Assembly: GCF_000429045.1 (NCBI RefSeq)
Contig: NZ_AUBC01000012.1
Span: forward strand, 124,001 to 188,000
Direction of reading: 5' to 3'
DNA: 64,000 nt
Source: Salinarimonas rosea DSM 21201
GTDB taxonomy: Bacteria; Pseudomonadota; Alphaproteobacteria; Rhizobiales; Beijerinckiaceae
Position numbers and translations under genes: made by a program. Of this stretch, positions 41,134 through 49,681 are shown in pieces; position 1 is the stretch's first letter, and each line of letters starts with the position of its first letter. The notes beneath the pieces are model-generated. The model ran no database searches, had not been told where the DNA came from, and saw nothing but the letters and a program-made list of their open reading frames with translations.

Positions 41134-41646
41134 TCAGCCGGCGCAGTCGTGATAGCCGCGATAGCCCGCCTGCAGCGTCTCGCCGACGGCGAAGGTCAGC
41201 TCCGCGACGCGATCCTCGCCCGCCAGCGGCGAGACGGTGATGCGGATGTCGCCGGCCGAGAGATCGTACTGCGCGCCGTCCGTGCCGGCGCTCGCGTCGA
41301 GCATCACGAGCTTCCCGGCGAGCTTGACGACGCCCTGGATCGGTCGCGCGTCGGGCCCGAAGCCGGTGGCGAGGATGGGACGGCCCGTGCTGGTGTAGCG
41401 GAAGACGCAGATGCTCGGCGCCTCGATCGCGGCCTCGATTTCCGCCGGCACCATGGTCGCCGGGTCGAGGGGCGGCAGGTGAACGCCCTCCAGCGCCTCC
41501 TCGGCGGGGACGATGCGCGCGACGGTGTCGCCGCGGGCGGGATCGACGACGTCGTCGGGCGCGACCGCGTCGGCGCAGGCGGCGAGGGCGAGGGTCGCCC
41601 CGGCGACCGCGAGCAGGCGCGGGGTGCGGGAGGTGCGCCGGGCCAT
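41134..41646 (-). CDS. Putative lipoprotein
   Basis: A 170-residue protein with a lipoprotein signal (LAVAGATLALAAC, cysteine at about 24). The mature part holds AIEAPSICVFRYTSTGRPIL and a beta-rich stretch (VVKLAGKLVMLDASAG, GDIRITVSPLAGED). I recognise SICVFRYTS from uncharacterised alphaproteobacterial lipoproteins only. Coupled to the DUF305 gene by TGATG, so it belongs to the cytochrome/DUF305 operon. Confidence 0.7.
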   Translation of the reverse strand: MARRTSRTPRLLAVAGATLALAACADAVAPDDVVDPARGDTVARIVPAEEALEGVHLPPLDPATMVPAEIEAAIEAPSICVFRYTSTGRPILATGFGPDARPIQGVVKLAGKLVMLDASAGTDGAQYDLSAGDIRITVSPLAGEDRVAELTFAVGETLQAGYRGYHDCAG

Positions 41647-42095
41647 CAGTCGCGCTCCTCCAGGTCCTCGATCAGGTAGTGCATCTCGGCGATCTCGCGT
41701 TCCTGCGCCTCGATGATCTCGTCGGCGAGCTTGCGCACGCGGGGGTCCGAGATCTGCGCCCGCGAGGCGGTGAGGATCGCGATCGAATGGTGCGGGATCA
41801 TCGCACGCATGAAATCCTGGTCGTCCACGGTGGCCTGGCTGCGCACGAGCCACAGCGAGAGCGCGAACACCGCGATCGCCGAGCCGAAGATCGCCAGGTT
41901 GGTGATGCGGCTCGAGTACATCTTCATCATGTAGGACAGCATGATCACGGCCATGGTCGCTCCCATGATCAGCGCCATCCAGAATCGCGTCTCCGACCAG
42001 AAGACCTGCTCCCAGGCGTAGGTGTTGAGATACATCAGGCCATACATCACGACGGTGGAGGTCGCGATCATCGCGGCGAAACGCCAGTAGGACAT
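41646..42095 (-). CDS. DUF305 family membrane protein
   Basis: A 149-residue protein: three N-terminal hydrophobic helices (about residues 8-25, 38-58, 66-85), then the DUF305 core [13 protein letters not shown] with H102-H103 and two helices ending [20 protein letters not shown]305 proteins form ferritin-like helical bundles with Met/His metal sites and often accompany copper genes. The methionine-rich helices ([20 protein letters not shown]) fit metal handling. It lies between cytochrome c and the lipoprotein in one operon. Confidence 0.85.
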   Translation of the reverse strand: MSYWRFAAMIATSTVVMYGLMYLNTYAWEQVFWSETRFWMALIMGATMAVIMLSYMMKMYSSRITNLAIFGSAIAVFALSLWLVRSQATVDDQDFMRAMIPHHSIAILTASRAQISDPRVRKLADEIIEAQEREIAEMHYLIEDLEERD

Positions 42096-42102
42096 CTCGT
42101 TG

Positions 42103-42708
42103 TTACTCCCTCGCGCTGCCGGCGCCCGGCACGCCCGAAGGCACAGCGTCCGGCTCGATGGCGGATTGCGCGTAGTCCTCGGGGGTGAGCCCGGGGAGCC
42201 CCTTCACGAAGGCGGCGACGCCCCAGAGCGTCTCCTCGTCGTGGCTCGGGCCGAAGGCGGGCATGCCGGACATCTTCACGCCGTTCGAGGCGAGCCAGTA
42301 GATCTCCTCGATCTCCCACTCGGCCGCGGCCTCGGCGAGGTGCGGCGGACGCGGGCGCATGCCGCTCGCCCATTCCTCGGGGTCGACGCCCGGGCCGCCG
42401 TGGCAGAGCTGGCAGGACGACTTGTAGGTCTCGGCCCCGCGGGCGACGAGGGCCGGCGCGACGGCCTCCGGCGCGAGGATATCCTCGGCGCGGTTCTCGA
42501 CGGAATTGCGGAAGGTGGTGTCGAAGGTCCAGCGCGTGAAGGACGCATGCTCCTCCGTTGCGGCGACGTTGTAGAGGCCGCCGTAGACGATCGAGAGCCC
42601 GACGATCCCGGCGAGGACGAACAGCCCGACGATGGCCGCGAGCGCGCCCATGGCCATGTGCCTCGATCCCCCGCGCCCCGATCGGTCCGGCATCGGCTCC
42701 TCAGGCAT
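42103..42708 (-). CDS. Membrane-anchored c-type cytochrome
   Basis: A 201-residue protein with one N-terminal membrane helix (about 20-43) and a periplasmic class I cytochrome c domain: heme motif CQLCH at 99-103 and probable axial methionine M149 in [16 protein letters not shown]. The pattern is that of single-heme cytochromes in alternative oxidase or periplasmic electron chains. GGAGGAG sits before the ATG. First gene of the operon with DUF305 and the lipoprotein; divergent from the DUF411 gene across 291 nt. Confidence 0.88.
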   Translation of the reverse strand: MPEEPMPDRSGRGGSRHMAMGALAAIVGLFVLAGIVGLSIVYGGLYNVAATEEHASFTRWTFDTTFRNSVENRAEDILAPEAVAPALVARGAETYKSSCQLCHGGPGVDPEEWASGMRPRPPHLAEAAAEWEIEEIYWLASNGVKMSGMPAFGPSHDEETLWGVAAFVKGLPGLTPEDYAQSAIEPDAVPSGVPGAGSARE

Positions 42709-42999
42709 CTGCTCCTCCGGCTTCGTTGCCCATGACGAATGGTCGTATGCCCGATTTCGTTCCGAAGGCCGTTGCCGAAGGTGGTGGCATTCGCGGCGCG
42801 GGCGCTCGCGCGCGTCCGCGAGGGTCCGCGCCCGGCCGGGAGAGTCCTCAGTCCAGGGAAAATCCGCGTCCCGGGAGAGTGCTCGTCCCGGGAGCCTCCC
42901 CGTCGTCCGCGAGCTTGTGCCGAGCCGGCTGCGGATCTACCTTCGGGGCATGTCGCGCGAGCGCGCAGGCCCGCCTGCGACCCATCGGAGACGATCGAC

Positions 43000-43476
43000 A
43001 TGACGAAGGCTCGTACCCTCGGCGCCGCGCTGGTCCTTCTCGTCCCCCTCGCCGCGGGACCGGCCGCCGCCGCGCCGGCGGAGCGGACGATGATCGTTCA
43101 CAAGGATCCGCTGTGCGGCTGCTGCACGACTTGGGCGGAGCAGATGGAGGCGGCCGGCTTCGTCGTCGAGGAGCGCCCGACCTCGCTGATGGCGCAGGTC
43201 AAGGCCGCGCTCGGCGTGCCGGACGACCTCGTCTCCTGCCACACGGCGGAGATCGACGGCTATGTCGTCGAGGGCCACGTGCCGGTCTCCGCCATCGAGG
43301 CGCTGCTCGCGCAGCGGCCGGACGTCGACGGGATCGCGGTGGCGGGCATGCCGATGGGCTCGCCCGGGATGGAGGCCCCCGGCTACGCGCCGGAGCGCTA
43401 CGAGGTCGTCTCGTTCGGCGACGAGGGGCGCACGGTGCTGGGGACCTACGTCGGCAGCGAACGCGTGGCGCGCTGA
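43000..43476 (+). CDS. DUF411 periplasmic metal-binding protein
   Basis: A 158-residue secreted protein with signal peptide to about residue 25 and the DUF411 core: VHKDPLCGCCTTWAEQME with the CGCC cluster at 39-42, GFVVEE, CHTAEIDGYVVEGHVP, and AGMPMGSPGME. The family has a thioredoxin-like fold and is often linked with copper or other metal resistance. The cysteines, the later CHT and the Met-rich loop are plausible ligands. Divergent from the cytochrome/DUF305 operon, which points to one shared metal or redox task. Confidence 0.88.
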   Translation: MTKARTLGAALVLLVPLAAGPAAAAPAERTMIVHKDPLCGCCTTWAEQMEAAGFVVEERPTSLMAQVKAALGVPDDLVSCHTAEIDGYVVEGHVPVSAIEALLAQRPDVDGIAVAGMPMGSPGMEAPGYAPERYEVVSFGDEGRTVLGTYVGSERVAR

Positions 43477-43568
43477 GCCGCGCGCATCGGGGCTCCTCCC
43501 GATTCCGGCACCCGGCGGCTCTGATAGGCTCCGGGCCGCATGTCGCCGCTCGCCCCGGGAGCCCCGCC

Positions 43569-43754
43569 ATGGCCGCCTTCGTGCTCGCCCTCGTCCTGCC
43601 GTTCGCCGCGCTCGCGATGCTCGAGCGCTATCTCGCCGCCTGTGGCGCGCTGCTCCTGCAGGCGACGATCCTCGGATGGCCGATCGCCACCGTCTGGGCG
43701 CTGGTCGCCCAGCGCGCCGCGGACGACGCAGCGCGCCGGGCGTTCGAGCCCTGA
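43569..43754 (+). CDS. Small membrane protein, 61 residues
   Basis: MAAFVLALVLPFAALAMLER starts a protein of two hydrophobic helices (about 3-16 and 22-47) with a charged tail (RAADDAARRAFEP). GGGAGCC stands before the ATG. It follows DUF411 by 92 nt in the same direction and ends just before a strong hairpin, so it is probably the last gene of that unit. No homology recognised; the call rests on the clean membrane pattern and position. Confidence 0.5.
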   Translation: MAAFVLALVLPFAALAMLERYLAACGALLLQATILGWPIATVWALVAQRAADDAARRAFEP

Positions 43755-43771
43755 CGCCATCGTGAACGCGC

Positions 43772-43804
43772 GACGCCCGCCGGACGGTCGGTCCGGCGGG
43801 CGTC
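43772..43804. terminator. Bidirectional terminator hairpin
   Basis: A perfect 14-bp stem, GACGCCCGCCGGAC (43772-43785) and GTCCGGCGGGCGTC (43791-43804), with loop GGTCG. It lies between the end of the small membrane-protein gene (plus) and the end of the first tandem secreted-protein gene (minus), so it can end both. Confidence 0.75.
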
Positions 43805-43837
43805 GTCGTTCGCGTGCTTCGGCGAGCGGGGTGCCGC

Positions 43838-44095
43838 TCAGCCGTTGTCCTCGGCCTGCCGGCGGATCGCCTCGCGGCCCGCCCAGAAGGGCGTCTCGCC
43901 GGAGACGCCGACATGCGCCGGGGCGGCGAGGGAGCCGGTGGCGTTCACGTCCGGCGCGACGCCGCGCTGGAACTGGAAGAAGCCGTCCGTCTGCTGCGGG
44001 GCGTCGTAGACGGTGACCTCGGTGGCGGCGGCGAAGGCCGGGCCGGCGAGGGCGACGGCGAGTGCGGCGACGGTGAGGGTGCGGAGCGTCTTCAT
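43838..44095 (-). CDS. Small secreted protein, tandem copy 1
   Basis: An 85-residue protein: signal peptide MKTLRTLTVAALAVALAGPA ending AFA-AA, then VTVYDAPQQTDGFFQFQRGV, APDVNATGSL, GVSGETPFW and the end REAIRRQAEDNG. Two close copies follow upstream (44212-44469 and 44592-44849). Mature size is about 63 residues without cysteines. I know no function. Its stop is 33 nt from a strong hairpin. AGAGAGACACAG precedes the ATG, as in copy 2. Confidence 0.75.
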   Translation of the reverse strand: MKTLRTLTVAALAVALAGPAFAAATEVTVYDAPQQTDGFFQFQRGVAPDVNATGSLAAPAHVGVSGETPFWAGREAIRRQAEDNG

Positions 44096-44144
44096 CTGTG
44101 TCTCTCTTTTCGGGTCTGGGACATCGGGGGGACATCGTCCGGGG

Positions 44145-44167
44145 AGGGGCGGCGCGATGCCGCCCCT
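44145..44167 (-). terminator. Hairpin behind tandem copy 2
   Basis: AGGGGCGGC (44145-44153), loop GCGAT, GCCGCCCCT (44159-44167). It lies in the spacer between copies 2 and 1. The same hairpin in slightly different form follows copy 3 (44521-44541), so it belongs to the duplicated unit. Confidence 0.55.
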
Positions 44168-44211
44168 GGGGAGTGCCGCGGCCGGGAGTGCCGCGGCTCG
44201 GCCGCAGTGGC

Positions 44212-44469
44212 TCAGCCGTTGTCCTCGGCCTGCCGGCGGATCGCCTCGCGGGGCGCCCAGAACGGCATCTCGCCGGAGACGCCGACATGCGCCGGGGCGG
44301 CGAGCGAGCCGGTGGCGTTCACGTCCGGCGTCACGCCGCGCTGGGTCTGGACGAAGCGGTCCGTCTGCTGAGGGGCGTCGTAGACGGTGATCTCGGAGGA
44401 GACGGCGAAGGCCGGGCCGGCGAGGGCGACGGCGATGGCGGCGACGGTCAGGGTGCGGAGCGTCTTCAT
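44212..44469 (-). CDS. Small secreted protein, tandem copy 2
   Basis: An 85-residue paralogue of copies 1 and 3. The signal peptide differs at one position (AAIAVALAGPAFA). It is the most diverged in the first half: SSEITVYDAPQQTDRFVQTQ instead of DGFFQFQ, and EMPFWAPREA. The block DVNATGSLAAPAHVGVSGE is unchanged. Because substitutions cluster in the YDAPQQ-RGV segment and not in the second half, the copies may be under different constraints there. Confidence 0.75.
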   Translation of the reverse strand: MKTLRTLTVAAIAVALAGPAFAVSSEITVYDAPQQTDRFVQTQRGVTPDVNATGSLAAPAHVGVSGEMPFWAPREAIRRQAEDNG

Positions 44470-44520
44470 CTGTGTCTCTCTTGTCGGGTACGCAGAACTG
44501 TGGGGGATGGCGTCCGGGGA

Positions 44521-44541
44521 GGGGCGGCGCGAGGCCGCCCC
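44521..44541 (-). terminator. Hairpin behind tandem copy 3
   Basis: GGGGCGGC (44521-44528), loop GCGAG, GCCGCCCC (44534-44541), in the spacer between copies 3 and 2; sister of the hairpin 44145-44167. Confidence 0.5.
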
Positions 44542-44591
44542 GCCCCGGGGGCGTAGCGCGGCCGGGAGTGCCGCGGCTCGGCGGCCGTGGC

Positions 44592-44849
44592 TCAGCCGTT
44601 GTCCTCGGCCTGCAGGCGGAGGGCCTCACGGGTCGCCCAGAAGGGCGTCTCGCCGGAGACGTCGACATGCGCCGGGGCGGCGAGGGAGCCGGTCGCGTTC
44701 ACGTCCGGCGCCACGCCGCGCTGGAACTGGAAGAAGCCGTCCATCTGCTGCGGCGCGTCGTAGACGGTGACGTCGGTGGCGGCGGCGAAGGCCGGGCCGG
44801 CGAGGGCGACGGCGAAGGCGGCGACGGTGAGGGTACGGAGCGTCTTCAT
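44592..44849 (-). CDS. Small secreted protein, tandem copy 3
   Basis: An 85-residue paralogue, first in transcription order. Signal peptide MKTLRTLTVAAFAVALAGPA, then ATDVTVYDAPQQMDGFFQFQ, HVDVSGETPFW and REALRLQAEDNG. It is nearer to copy 1 than to copy 2. Its leader differs from the two others: GGAAA in GAAAGGAAACACGATC before the ATG instead of AGAGAGACACAG. The long region upstream (to 45250) probably holds the promoter of the set. Confidence 0.75.
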   Translation of the reverse strand: MKTLRTLTVAAFAVALAGPAFAAATDVTVYDAPQQMDGFFQFQRGVAPDVNATGSLAAPAHVDVSGETPFWATREALRLQAEDNG

Positions 44850-45250
44850 GATCGTGTTTCCTTTCGTGTCGTTCGGGGAGCGGGTGCGGTGCAGCATCCC
44901 GTCCGATGCCCTGGATTTCGGTGCGACGGTGCGAATTGCTACGGCCCCGCTCGCACGCATGAGCTTGCGTCCATGCAAGTAACGAAGGGGCGCGCCGATG
45001 CGAACAGCGTGCAGGCGAAGAGCTGTGAGGGGCGATAAAACTCTACGAAGAAAAAGCATTGGCGCGTTCGCCTCGATTCCGCCTTCATTTCGTTCCAGCC
45101 GCCTAGCTTCCTCACAGCCTGCTCACAGATCCGTGTTTGTGCAGATTCGAGGATCCCCCGCGACGAGCGTGCAGTGCACTCGTCGCCGGGGATGTTCGGG
45201 CGCCGCCGCCGTCCGGTTTCGGCTCGAGGCGGGAATCGGAGGCGCGAACG
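44850..45250. other. Intergenic region upstream of the tandem secreted-protein genes
   Basis: No gene seen on either strand. The piece at about 45030-45160 is clearly AT-richer, including a run GAAGAAAAAGC near 45045, and is the best place for the minus-strand promoter; I cannot fix -35/-10. A short inverted repeat CTTGC...GCAAG lies at 44964-44979. The frame that is open across here on the minus strand is rich in arginine and lacks coding character. Confidence 0.4.
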
Positions 45251-45285
45251 CGTGCGAGCGGCGGGGCGACCCCGCCGCTCGCACG
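45251..45285 (-). terminator. Very strong hairpin behind the chemoreceptor gene
   Basis: A perfect 16-bp stem, CGTGCGAGCGGCGGGG (45251-45266) and CCCCGCCGCTCGCACG (45270-45285), with a CGA loop, 75 nt past the stop of the minus-strand chemoreceptor gene. No U-run. Confidence 0.65.
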
Positions 45286-45359
45286 GAAAGCTCTGCACTG
45301 ATAAGCCCTTGGAGAGTGGCCTGCGCCCGCCTCGCGGACGCTTCACGACCGCGTGAGGA

Positions 45360-47441
45360 TCAGGCGGCGCGCAGCCGCCCGACGAAATCGGCGACGCGCC
45401 CGGCGAGGCCGTCGGCCTGGGCGCGCATCGTCGCCGCCGCTTCGCGCGCGGCGTGGGCCGCCCCGCCGGCCTCCTCGGCGGCGCGGGAGAGATCGGAGAC
45501 GTCCCGTGCCACGCCGTCGGTGCGCGCGGCGGCGGCGGCGATGCGCTCGGCGATCTCGGACGTGGCGCCCGCCTGCTGGTCGACCGCGCCGGCGATCGCC
45601 GCCGAGATCGTGTCGATCTCGCGCACGACGCCGCCGATATCGTCGACGGCGGCGACGGCGCGCCCGGTCGTCTCCTGCATGGCCGCGATCTGCGCGGAGA
45701 TCTCCTCGGTCGCGCGCGCGGTCTGGCCCGCGAGTGTCTTCACCTCGGCGGCGACGACGGCGAAGCCGCGCCCCGCCTCACCGGCGCGGGCGGCCTCGAT
45801 GGTGGCGTTCAGCGCCAGCAGGTTCGTCTGCTCGGCAATCTCGGCGATGAGGCGCAGCACGCCCTCGATGCGCCCGGCGGCGGCGGTGAGCTCGGCCACG
45901 GTGGCGCCGGTCCGCTCGGCGGAGCGGGCGGCCTCCGTCGAAACCGTCGCCGCGCGGCGCACCCGGGAGGTCACCTCGCCGAGGGAGGCGGTGAGCTCCT
46001 CCGTCGCAGCGGCGACCCCGGCCATGACGCCGCGGCTCTCGCCGGTCTGCCGGGCGGCCGAGCCCGAGCGCTCGGCGGTGACGGTGACCGAGGCCGCCAG
46101 CGCGCCGCTCGCCGTCTCGGCCTCCTGCGCGGCCGCGACGAGGCTCGCCGCGGCGGCGTCGACCGTTTCTTCCAGCGTCGCGGCGATTTCCTCGAGCGTG
46201 CGCCGGCGCGCGGCCTCGGCGGCCACGCGGTCCGCCTCCTGCGCCGCGCGCAGGCGCTCCATCTCCTGCGCGTTCGTCCGGAACACCTCGAGCGCGGACG
46301 CGAGGCCCCCGATCTCGTCGCGACCGGCGAAGCGCCGCGCATCGACCGCGAGGTCGCCCGCGGCGAGGCGCTGGAGCAGGTCGCTGATGGCGACGAGCCG
46401 GCCCGAGACGCGCAGCAGCATGAACCACATCAGCGTGGCGAGCGCGACGAGCCCGACGCCGAGGCCGACGCCGGCGAGGATCGCGTGGAGACGGGCCTCG
46501 GCGGCGAGCGCACGCGCCGCCGCGACGGCGCCCTCCGCGCCGGCGTCGGAGAGCGCCTTCGCCGGCGCGAGCAGGGCATCCGAGCGGGTGACGAAGTCCT
46601 CCGCCGAGAGCGGGAAGGCGCCGCTCGTCGCCTCGACCAGCATCTGCGCGCGCAGCGCGCCATAGGCACCCAGGAGGCCGCTCGCCACCTCCTCGGCGGC
46701 GGCGCGCTGGGCGGGGGTGGTCTCGGGATGGAGCGCGAGCCGCGCCACCGCGGCTGCGGTCTGCGCGGCCCGGTCGAACTGCATCTGCGTTCCCTGCACG
46801 GTCACCGCGTCGAGGGGCCAGCGGGCCATCGCGCCGATCAGGAGAACCGTGCGATCGCGGTCGGCGTATTCGCGCATCTCCCAGCCGAGCCGTTGGAGGG
46901 TCAGGCCGTGGGCGACGACGGAGGGGATGCGCGCGCCCGTCGGCTCGGCCAGCGCGCCGATGTCGAAGACGTCGCGGGTCATGGCGTCGAGGGCGGGGAC
47001 GACCGTCTGCGCGGCGTTCGAGCGCCGGAAGGCGGTGAGGCCCGCCTCGGTGTCGAGCGCCTCGCGCAGGGCCGCGAGCCGGGCGGGCACGGCGTCGATC
47101 TCGCGGGCGAGGTCGGCGCGGGCGGGGAGCCTTTCGAGGCCGGCCACCGTCTCGCGCAGCGCGGCGAGCGCTGCGTCGACCCGCGGACGGACGGCGGCGA
47201 TGTCGCCGGCCAGCGTCTCGTCGATCGGCGTGTGCAGGGTGAGCGCGATCTGGGCCAGCCCGCGCTCCGTCGACAGCGCGGTGCTCACCGCCCCGAGCTG
47301 CGCCTTGACGGCGGCGACCTCCTCGATCTGCCGCGCATCGTCGATGGCGCGCAGGTTGAGGTGGAGCACGAGGCCGAGCGCCAGCGTGAGCAGGGCGGAA
47401 ACGGCGAGGCAGACGGCCAGGCCCAGGGAACGAATCGACAT
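45360..47441 (-). CDS. Methyl-accepting chemotaxis protein
   Basis: A 693-residue receptor: TM1 at about 4-28, a long helical periplasmic domain (to about 305), TM2 ([20 protein letters not shown]), HAMP, then the signalling coiled coil. The kinase-control tip is intact: [20 protein letters not shown] followed by [17 protein letters not shown]. The periplasmic part resembles nitrate/nitrite-sensor-like helical bundles ([12 protein letters not shown]). No C-terminal CheR-binding pentapeptide is seen (end [11 protein letters not shown]). ATG 47441 is chosen because GAGGAGG lies upstream; a GTG eight codons earlier lies before it. It stands alone between two hairpin-flanked gaps. Confidence 0.93.
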   Translation of the reverse strand: MSIRSLGLAVCLAVSALLTLALGLVLHLNLRAIDDARQIEEVAAVKAQLGAVSTALSTERGLAQIALTLHTPIDETLAGDIAAVRPRVDAALAALRETVAGLERLPARADLAREIDAVPARLAALREALDTEAGLTAFRRSNAAQTVVPALDAMTRDVFDIGALAEPTGARIPSVVAHGLTLQRLGWEMREYADRDRTVLLIGAMARWPLDAVTVQGTQMQFDRAAQTAAAVARLALHPETTPAQRAAAEEVASGLLGAYGALRAQMLVEATSGAFPLSAEDFVTRSDALLAPAKALSDAGAEGAVAAARALAAEARLHAILAGVGLGVGLVALATLMWFMLLRVSGRLVAISDLLQRLAAGDLAVDARRFAGRDEIGGLASALEVFRTNAQEMERLRAAQEADRVAAEAARRRTLEEIAATLEETVDAAAASLVAAAQEAETASGALAASVTVTAERSGSAARQTGESRGVMAGVAAATEELTASLGEVTSRVRRAATVSTEAARSAERTGATVAELTAAAGRIEGVLRLIAEIAEQTNLLALNATIEAARAGEAGRGFAVVAAEVKTLAGQTARATEEISAQIAAMQETTGRAVAAVDDIGGVVREIDTISAAIAGAVDQQAGATSEIAERIAAAAARTDGVARDVSDLSRAAEEAGGAAHAAREAAATMRAQADGLAGRVADFVGRLRAA

Positions 47442-47530
47442 GTACCGACCCTCCTCACGGTTCACCGTAGAGAAGAGCCGATAGACGTGAATCTCCGCTT
47501 ACAGGATCGTCGCGACCCGACGAATTCGCA

Positions 47531-49447
47531 TCAGCGGACCGAGGCGATCTGCCGGACGGCGGGACCTGCGAAACCCCCGGTCGTGACCGACGGGCGGCCG
47601 GGCCGGAAGCCCTGCGCCACGCCCGCCGCCGGGACGGCGACGAGGCCGGACGGCGCGGCGCCGGAGACGCGCGCCGAGGCGACGCGCACCGGCGCGCCCG
47701 CGGAGGCCGCAGGTGCGAGGCTGTGGCCGGCGAACAGCGTGCGGAGCGCGCTGCGCTCGCGTTCCGGCAGCGAGGCGACCCCGTCAGCCGCCGGAGACGC
47801 CGCCGGAGACGCCGCCCGTGCGGCGCTCGCGGTCGTGGTCGGCGCGGCCGGCGTCGCGGGCGGCGCGGCGACCGCGGCGAAGGCGTCGGCACCGCCGCGC
47901 AGCGGCGGGATCGGCGCGAAGGCGCTCGCCACGACGGGCGGGGACGCGGGTGCGGCCGGCGCGGCGCTCGGCGCCTGCCGATCGAAGCGCGGGGGCGGGA
48001 CGGGCGCGAGGGCGACCTGGACGGCCTCGGTCGCCGGGGCGGCGCCCGCCGCAGGCACGCCCTGCGGCCCCGTCTGCCAGACGAGGCGCGGCCCTGCATC
48101 CGCGGGTGCCGAAGGGGCCGACGGGGCGGCGGACGGCGTGGCGGCCACGGTGCCGGCACCGCCGAAGGCGGCGGGGCGGGGCGCCGGGATCGCGGCCAGC
48201 ACGGTGGGGCTCGCGGCGGTGGCGAACGTCGGCGCGGCGTCGGTGCGGGCGGCCTCCTCCGCGAGCGCGGCGATCCGCGTGCGCTCCTCGGGGGCGACGG
48301 GGGCGAGGGCGGGCAGCGCCGGCCGCGCCGGCGGCAGCACGCGCGGCGCCGTGGTGAGGATCGGCGCGATCGGCACGGGAGCCGAGGGGACGGGCGCCGA
48401 GGGGACGAGCGCCGAGGGGACCGGCGCCGAAGGGACGGGTACGGACGCAACCGGCAGATTCGGTGAGGCCGACGCGACGCGGGTCGGCGCGGGCTCCGGC
48501 TCCGGCGCGCGCGGCTGGGGTGCGGCGGCGGGCTGGGCGTGCATCAGCGCGTAGCGCTGGTCGATCTCCGAGACGGCGGTCGGCAGCGCGGCGTAGGCCT
48601 CGTCGCCGCTCGCCTCGCCCTCGTCGTCGCCGAACAGCGCCGCCCACAGGCTTCGGCGCGTGCCGCCGGCGCCGGCGACCGCGGTGCCCTGCTCGCCCTG
48701 GACGATACCGCCGGCGGCGAGGATCTGGCGGCGGGCGTCGTCGTAGCCCGCCAGCGGGCGCCCGTCCGACGGCAGGTGCACGGTGCGGCCGTCCGGGAAA
48801 ATCTGCGCGAGCTGCGAGCGCGTCATCCGCGGCCAGTGCCGCACGGAGCCGACGTCGATGTGGACGAACGGCGTGTTCGCCCGCGGGTAGAAGCCGACGC
48901 CGCCACGCTGCAGCCGCATGCCGAGGGTGCGCAGGCGGGCCGCGGGCACGTCCGGCAGGTAGAAGTCGGTGGCGCGACCTTCGATGTGCTGGCTCGTGCG
49001 CGCCACGCCGCGGGAGCGCGAGCGCAGCATCTCGTTCGTCTGCGGCGAACGGTAGGCGGAGACCACGTGCAGCGGCTGGCGCGAGCCGGACTGGCGATGC
49101 ACCTCCCAGAGCGCATCGTAGAGCCGCGGGTCCATGTCGCGCTTCTGGTCGCGCCGCCAGTCGCGCATGATCCAGTCGAGCTGGCTCAGCGCCTCGCGGT
49201 CGTAGCGCCCGTTGCGCCGGAAGGTGACCGTGACCTGCTCACGCGTGTGCATCTGCTTGACGGAGAGGGTGCGGGTGTCGCCGTTGGCGATGGCGTCCTG
49301 GGTCCCGGAGGTGCCGGCGACGAGGAGGCCGAGGGTCACCGCCAGGCAGGCGAGCCCGCGAGACAGGCCGCGACGGATCCGGGAGGGGCGCTGAACGGTC
49401 AAGAGCGTCTCGTCTCTCTCATTCGGCGGTTGAAGGGACCGCGGCAT
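47531..49447 (-). CDS. DUF882 (YcbK/M15-like) murein peptidase with long Ala/Pro tail
   Basis: About 638 residues. After a signal helix (GLACLAVTLGLLVAG) comes the DUF882 domain: SVKQMHTREQVTVTF, VVSAYRSPQTNEMLRS, SQHIEGRATDFYLPDV and TPFVHIDVGSVRHWP, with the H, D and H residues of the peptidase M15-like metal site. YcbK-type proteins are linked to peptidoglycan cleavage. The last 350 residues are a low-complexity Ala/Pro/Val tail with 15-bp DNA repeats (48372-48446). The start is uncertain: ATG 49447 lacks a good ribosome site; a TTG about 17 codons later would also keep the signal helix. Confidence 0.82.
   Translation of the reverse strand: MPRSLQPPNERDETLLTVQRPSRIRRGLSRGLACLAVTLGLLVAGTSGTQDAIANGDTRTLSVKQMHTREQVTVTFRRNGRYDREALSQLDWIMRDWRRDQKRDMDPRLYDALWEVHRQSGSRQPLHVVSAYRSPQTNEMLRSRSRGVARTSQHIEGRATDFYLPDVPAARLRTLGMRLQRGGVGFYPRANTPFVHIDVGSVRHWPRMTRSQLAQIFPDGRTVHLPSDGRPLAGYDDARRQILAAGGIVQGEQGTAVAGAGGTRRSLWAALFGDDEGEASGDEAYAALPTAVSEIDQRYALMHAQPAAAPQPRAPEPEPAPTRVASASPNLPVASVPVPSAPVPSALVPSAPVPSAPVPIAPILTTAPRVLPPARPALPALAPVAPEERTRIAALAEEAARTDAAPTFATAASPTVLAAIPAPRPAAFGGAGTVAATPSAAPSAPSAPADAGPRLVWQTGPQGVPAAGAAPATEAVQVALAPVPPPRFDRQAPSAAPAAPASPPVVASAFAPIPPLRGGADAFAAVAAPPATPAAPTTTASAARAASPAASPAADGVASLPERERSALRTLFAGHSLAPAASAGAPVRVASARVSGAAPSGLVAVPAAGVAQGFRPGRPSVTTGGFAGPAVRQIASVR
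48372..48446. repeat. Five 15-bp tandem repeats in the DUF882 gene tail
   Basis: Five consecutive 15-bp units of the form GGGACGGGCGCCGAG (48372-48446), in frame on the minus strand, encoding copies of PSAPV-type pentapeptides (VPSAPVPSALVPSAPVPSAP). The length in multiples of three keeps the frame if copies are gained or lost. Confidence 0.8.
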
Positions 49448-49681
49448 GTCGGGATCCGGCTGCTGGCGAGGGTGCGCGTTCGGGTGCTTCCGGATGTTTC
49501 GAGGCAAACCGTTAAGGGGTCGTGAACCAAGCCCCGCCGGGATACGCGACCGGCGCGGCGCCCGAGTCGCCACTTCGTCCGGCCCGGGATGCCGGATTGG
49601 GAGCGGATTGCGGCGACGATGCGGCCGCCGGGAGACGCGCCCGGCCCGCGCCGCGTTTTCGCCACCCCCGTGGCTTTCGTG

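Noticed and set aside
42709-42999. Repeated CGTCCCGGGAG segments near 42868-42895 as a possible operator pair
   Set aside because: Two short GC-rich repeats in a GC-rich gap; no symmetry or promoter near them that I could support.
43838-44849. Mobile element or RHS-like repeat as the reason for the three similar blocks
   Set aside because: No terminal inverted repeats, transposase or target-site duplications seen. Each block contains one complete small gene and its spacer, which fits simple tandem duplication.
45453-48554. Open plus-strand frame of over 1000 codons across the chemoreceptor and DUF882 genes
   Set aside because: It spans two clear minus-strand genes and the gap between them, has low-complexity G/R/A composition and no recognisable motif, so it is an antisense artefact.
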